Position numbers and translations under genes: made by a program. Positions 13,601-14,842 of a stretch of 14,842 nucleotides of DNA are shown one piece after another. Source of the stretch: Chloroflexota bacterium (lineage in GTDB: Bacteria > Chloroflexota > Limnocylindria > Limnocylindrales > CSP1-4). Position 1 is the stretch's first letter; each line of letters opens with the position of its first letter. A model generated the notes under the pieces. The model made no database searches, had not been told where the DNA came from, and saw only the letters and a list, made by a program, of their open reading frames with translations. The stretch is from positions 1 through 14,842 of the forward strand of contig VBFZ01000127.1 of assembly GCA_005880805.1 (NCBI GenBank), in the 5' to 3' direction.

Positions 13601-14842
13601 GGCCGCGATGGACGAAGCGATGCAGCTGATCGAGCACGACTGCGCGGTCTGCCTCGACCTCGACCGGCTGCCCGAGGAGATCCCGGAAGTCTTCGAGATG
13701 CTCCAGGCGGCCGACACCGTGGGCGTCTTCCAGGTCGAGAGCCGGTCCCAGATGCAGACGCTGCCCAAGTCGCGGCCGGCGAGCCTCGACGACCTGGTGG
13801 TGGAGGTCGCGATCATCCGGCCCGGCCCGATCCAGGGCAACGCAGTTCATCCGTACCTGCGCCGCAAGCAGGGACTGGAGCCCGTGACCTATCTCCACCC
13901 CAGCCTGGAGCCGGTGCTGTACGACACGCTCGGCGTGATCCTCTACCAGGAGCAGGTCATGCGGATCGCCATCGAGGTCGCCGGCTTCAGCCCGGCCGAC
14001 TCGGACGGCTTCCGCCGGGCGATGGGGACGTGGCGCTCGACCCGCGAGATGGAGAAGCTCCACGCGCAGTTCGTCGAGGGATGCCTCCGCCAGCCGGGCA
14101 TGACCGAGACCATGGCCGAGGAGCTCTTCCGGCAGGTCGCCGCCTTCGCGAGCTTCGGCTTCGCCAAGAGCCACGCGGCGGCCTTCGCCCGGACGGCCTA
14201 CGAATCCGCGTTCCTCAAGCTCTTCTACCCCGCGCAGCTCCTGGTCGGGCTGATCAACGCCCAGCCGATGGGCTTCTACCCGGTCGAGGTCCTGGTCAAC
14301 GACGGTAAGCGCCATGGCGTTGCCGTCCTGCCCGTCGACGTCAACGCCTCGAGCTACAAGACGACGACCGAATGGGTAGGCAGACCCGCATGGGCCATGG
14401 GCGAGGACGCGTCTTCGGGCGAGCCGCTGCCCGACGGTGCGGGGATCGACGCCCGGCCGGCACCTGTGCGGTCGCCTGCCTGCGTGCTGCCGTCCCTCGG
14501 GGCCCGTGAGCGCTGGGCGGCGGAGAGCGCGGTCGGGTATGGCGTGCGATTGGGGCTCTCACTCGTCAAGGGCATCGGCGAGGAGCACGCCGCGCACCTG
14601 GACGGGGAGCTGGCACGCGGTCCATACCGCTCACTCGCGGACGTCGTGGACCGCACCGGGCTGTCGGAGGAAGTCGTCGAGCGCCTCATTCGCGCCGGCG
14701 CGCTGGACTCCCTGGGTCGTCCGCGACGCGAACTCCTGCGGCAGCTCCGGGAGGGGGCCGGAGCCACTAAAGGGCGAGTCAACGGGCACGCGACCGCCGG
14801 TGCAAGGGCGGGGCGTCGGGCTGCCGGTCGCCCGGGCGACCG
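10665..14842 (+). CDS. dnaE2: Error-prone DNA polymerase DnaE2, 3' truncated, with a large thumb insertion
   Basis: The frame is open from GTG 10665 to the window end (1392 codons, no stop). The order is: PHP domain (YAELHCHSHFSFLDGAS at the N-terminus, ITDHLGLYGAV); C-family core with QGRGSAADS (from about 447) and YPDVDIDF carrying Asp490 and Asp492; then IHSGGM, KLIKLDLLGLGML carrying Asp972, VFQVESRSQM, VVEVAIIRPGPIQG, and the HhH region YRSLADVVDRTGLS. All three predicted catalytic aspartates are present. DnaE2 is the SOS-induced translesion polymerase that works with ImuA and ImuB. The GTG gives the usual short N-terminus; the in-frame ATG at 10608 lies inside the SOS box. About 330 extra residues (573-904) separate Asp492 from Asp972. 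Smaller inserts lie near 10890-11065 and 14374-14510. The protein is already longer than usual for DnaE2 (about 1050-1100). Confidence 0.93.
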   Translation, partial: MSTAYAELHCHSHFSFLDGASSADELVDRALELGLSGLAITDHLGLYGAVRFVSAAEAAGLHPVVGVEIELLDAAEPDPRGLVVPRRRARRAGRLTPLASPEGVTEGVPRRPRPERPRLPGHRDAVREDLRGIGVPQRGPHLVLLARDPRGYRSLCRLISRANLAGTKGVPRFSQALLREHTEGVVALSGCRDGEIARRLRAGDRAGARAVAEGYARLFGGSVGGRGSAAGEGSAASVGSVGPVGSAGFVVELEHHLLPDDDWLVAETARLAAELGLPVVVTNDVHYAEPDGRELHDVVTAIRHGRTLDTLADLRDPSGEQYLKSAEELAALPPGDEATPSSDPATARAWAEGIRNAGELAAECSIELGFEQYRFPGFPVPDGDTPFSYLEGLCHEGARRRYHPMTSAVVRQLAHELSVIEKTGLAEFFLICWDLMRFARERGIPAQGRGSAADSIVAYVLGITRVDPIRHNLLFERFINEGRTAYPDVDIDFSAERREEVIQYVYKTYGTEHTGMVCNLVTYRARSAVREVGYALGFPRPLVDRVAKALETYDSVMVRRDLEAEGGFGQFFVRPGEVEGGSEGASASWPEGAAAGPGSAAAGPGSAAARARERGFVDEMGQLNHTRGGHIRPAGGTAGGAAEAATSAGGHSRHPATGMLPARNTAPPRTDQATARTESASPPALRGPEFRTRSAPIAERLEAAVESDGSRGESDGSRGESDGSRPERDTFRRSFMGGLVSGRSAAGEPETMPSRTWDGTKRPGRSQLLPISSPPTTKRQETSLPERLAPVTTIRPGGHGDDEGGPGDSPASVRWLRSGRGTGYALGDVPGNRTDLPGLVDGRRIDPESGAVAPPDRRVDPPDTDRLGRPNHWAPHRPAHEGHSSVARIEPEIEPERRLGSTVGLSDWDRWLEMCARLDGFPRHLSIHSGGMLVTAAPLIDIAPLERATMPGRVVVQFDKRDVETLKLIKLDLLGLGMLAAMDEAMQLIEHDCAVCLDLDRLPEEIPEVFEMLQAADTVGVFQVESRSQMQTLPKSRPASLDDLVVEVAIIRPGPIQGNAVHPYLRRKQGLEPVTYLHPSLEPVLYDTLGVILYQEQVMRIAIEVAGFSPADSDGFRRAMGTWRSTREMEKLHAQFVEGCLRQPGMTETMAEELFRQVAAFASFGFAKSHAAAFARTAYESAFLKLFYPAQLLVGLINAQPMGFYPVEVLVNDGKRHGVAVLPVDVNASSYKTTTEWVGRPAWAMGEDASSGEPLPDGAGIDARPAPVRSPACVLPSLGARERWAAESAVGYGVRLGLSLVKGIGEEHAAHLDGELARGPYRSLADVVDRTGLSEEVVERLIRAGALDSLGRPRRELLRQLREGAGATKGRVNGHATAGARAGRRAAGRPGD
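12441..12504 (+). repeat. Tandem 21-bp repeat A inside dnaE2
   Basis: Three head-to-tail copies of a 21-bp unit: 12441-12461, 12462-12482 and 12483-12504. The first two are identical and read AAAGPGS. The third has one extra T, so from there the same DNA is read in another frame (ARARERG). This lies at the start of the thumb insertion. Confidence 0.85.
12780..12842 (+). repeat. Tandem 21-bp repeat B inside dnaE2
   Basis: Three head-to-tail 21-bp units starting at 12780, 12801 and 12822. The first two are identical and the third diverges in its last 3 nt. They encode ESDGSRG, ESDGSRG and ESDGSRP. This lies in the middle of the thumb insertion and keeps the frame. Confidence 0.9.
12976..12997. 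repeat. Imperfect inverted repeat inside the dnaE2 insertion
   Basis: TTAGTAGT (12976-12983) and ACGACTAA (12990-12997) pair at 7 of 8 positions around a C6 loop. It is unusually A/T-containing for this gene and stands out within the coding frame. No function is assigned. Confidence 0.4.

Noticed and set aside
12894..14315. Minus-strand open frame of 473 codons in dnaE2
   Set aside because: It is a mirror of strongly biased dnaE2 codons and is rich in Glu/Leu/Arg/His, without motifs; the plus strand encodes unmistakable DnaE2 motifs.

Overview
This is a high-GC bacterial window in which conserved coding segments end almost every codon in G or C. The SOS boxes are of the Gram-positive type (GAAC-N4-GTTC). 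Several genes appear to be transcribed without a leader. Together with the family content, this suggests a GC-rich soil or freshwater bacterium, most likely Chloroflexota (Limnocylindria/Ellin6529-like) or otherwise Actinomycetota. The sequence alone does not settle which.

Layout. 1-281: 3' end of a YgjP-type zinc metallopeptidase gene. 371-775: DUF1761-type membrane protein. 889-3274 (+): a compact operon of a MarR regulator, a DrrA-type ABC ATPase and an ABC-2 permease, with 8-nt and ATGA junctions. 3340-5159 (-): a second, convergent ABC-2 exporter (ATPase then permease, ATGA overlap). 5216-5291 (-): tRNA-Ala(CGC). 5390-7915 (+): imuA - imuB - DUF6504 operon. 7940-10498 (-): lipoprotein, a 46-residue hydrophobic small ORF and a secreted GH18-family protein. 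10665 to the window end (+): dnaE2, open at the right edge.

The centre of interest is the SOS mutagenesis machinery. A RecA-like ImuA, a catalytically degenerate Y-family ImuB with a beta-clamp motif, a DUF6504 protein and the error-prone polymerase DnaE2 sit in two transcription units about 2.7 kb apart. Each unit is preceded by a nearly identical LexA-type box: TCGAACACATGTTCTA at 5364 and TAGAACGCATGTTCGA at 10600. The imuA box lies between a TTGACC -35 and a TATTAT -10, and the likely transcription start coincides with the ATG at 5390, so imuA looks leaderless.

The dnaE2 reading frame is uninterrupted for more than 4.1 kb. It retains all three predicted catalytic aspartates, but about 330 extra low-complexity residues lie between the second and third. 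These fall where the thumb domain lies in Pol III alpha. The extra segment carries two sets of 21-bp tandem repeats and drops to about 57% GC at third codon positions over 12600-12779, against about 95-100% in the conserved flanks. Smaller low-complexity inserts lie in the PHP region and before the C-terminal helix-hairpin-helix region. This oversized DnaE2, and an unusual 242-nt out-of-frame imuA/imuB overlap, are the features most worth following up.
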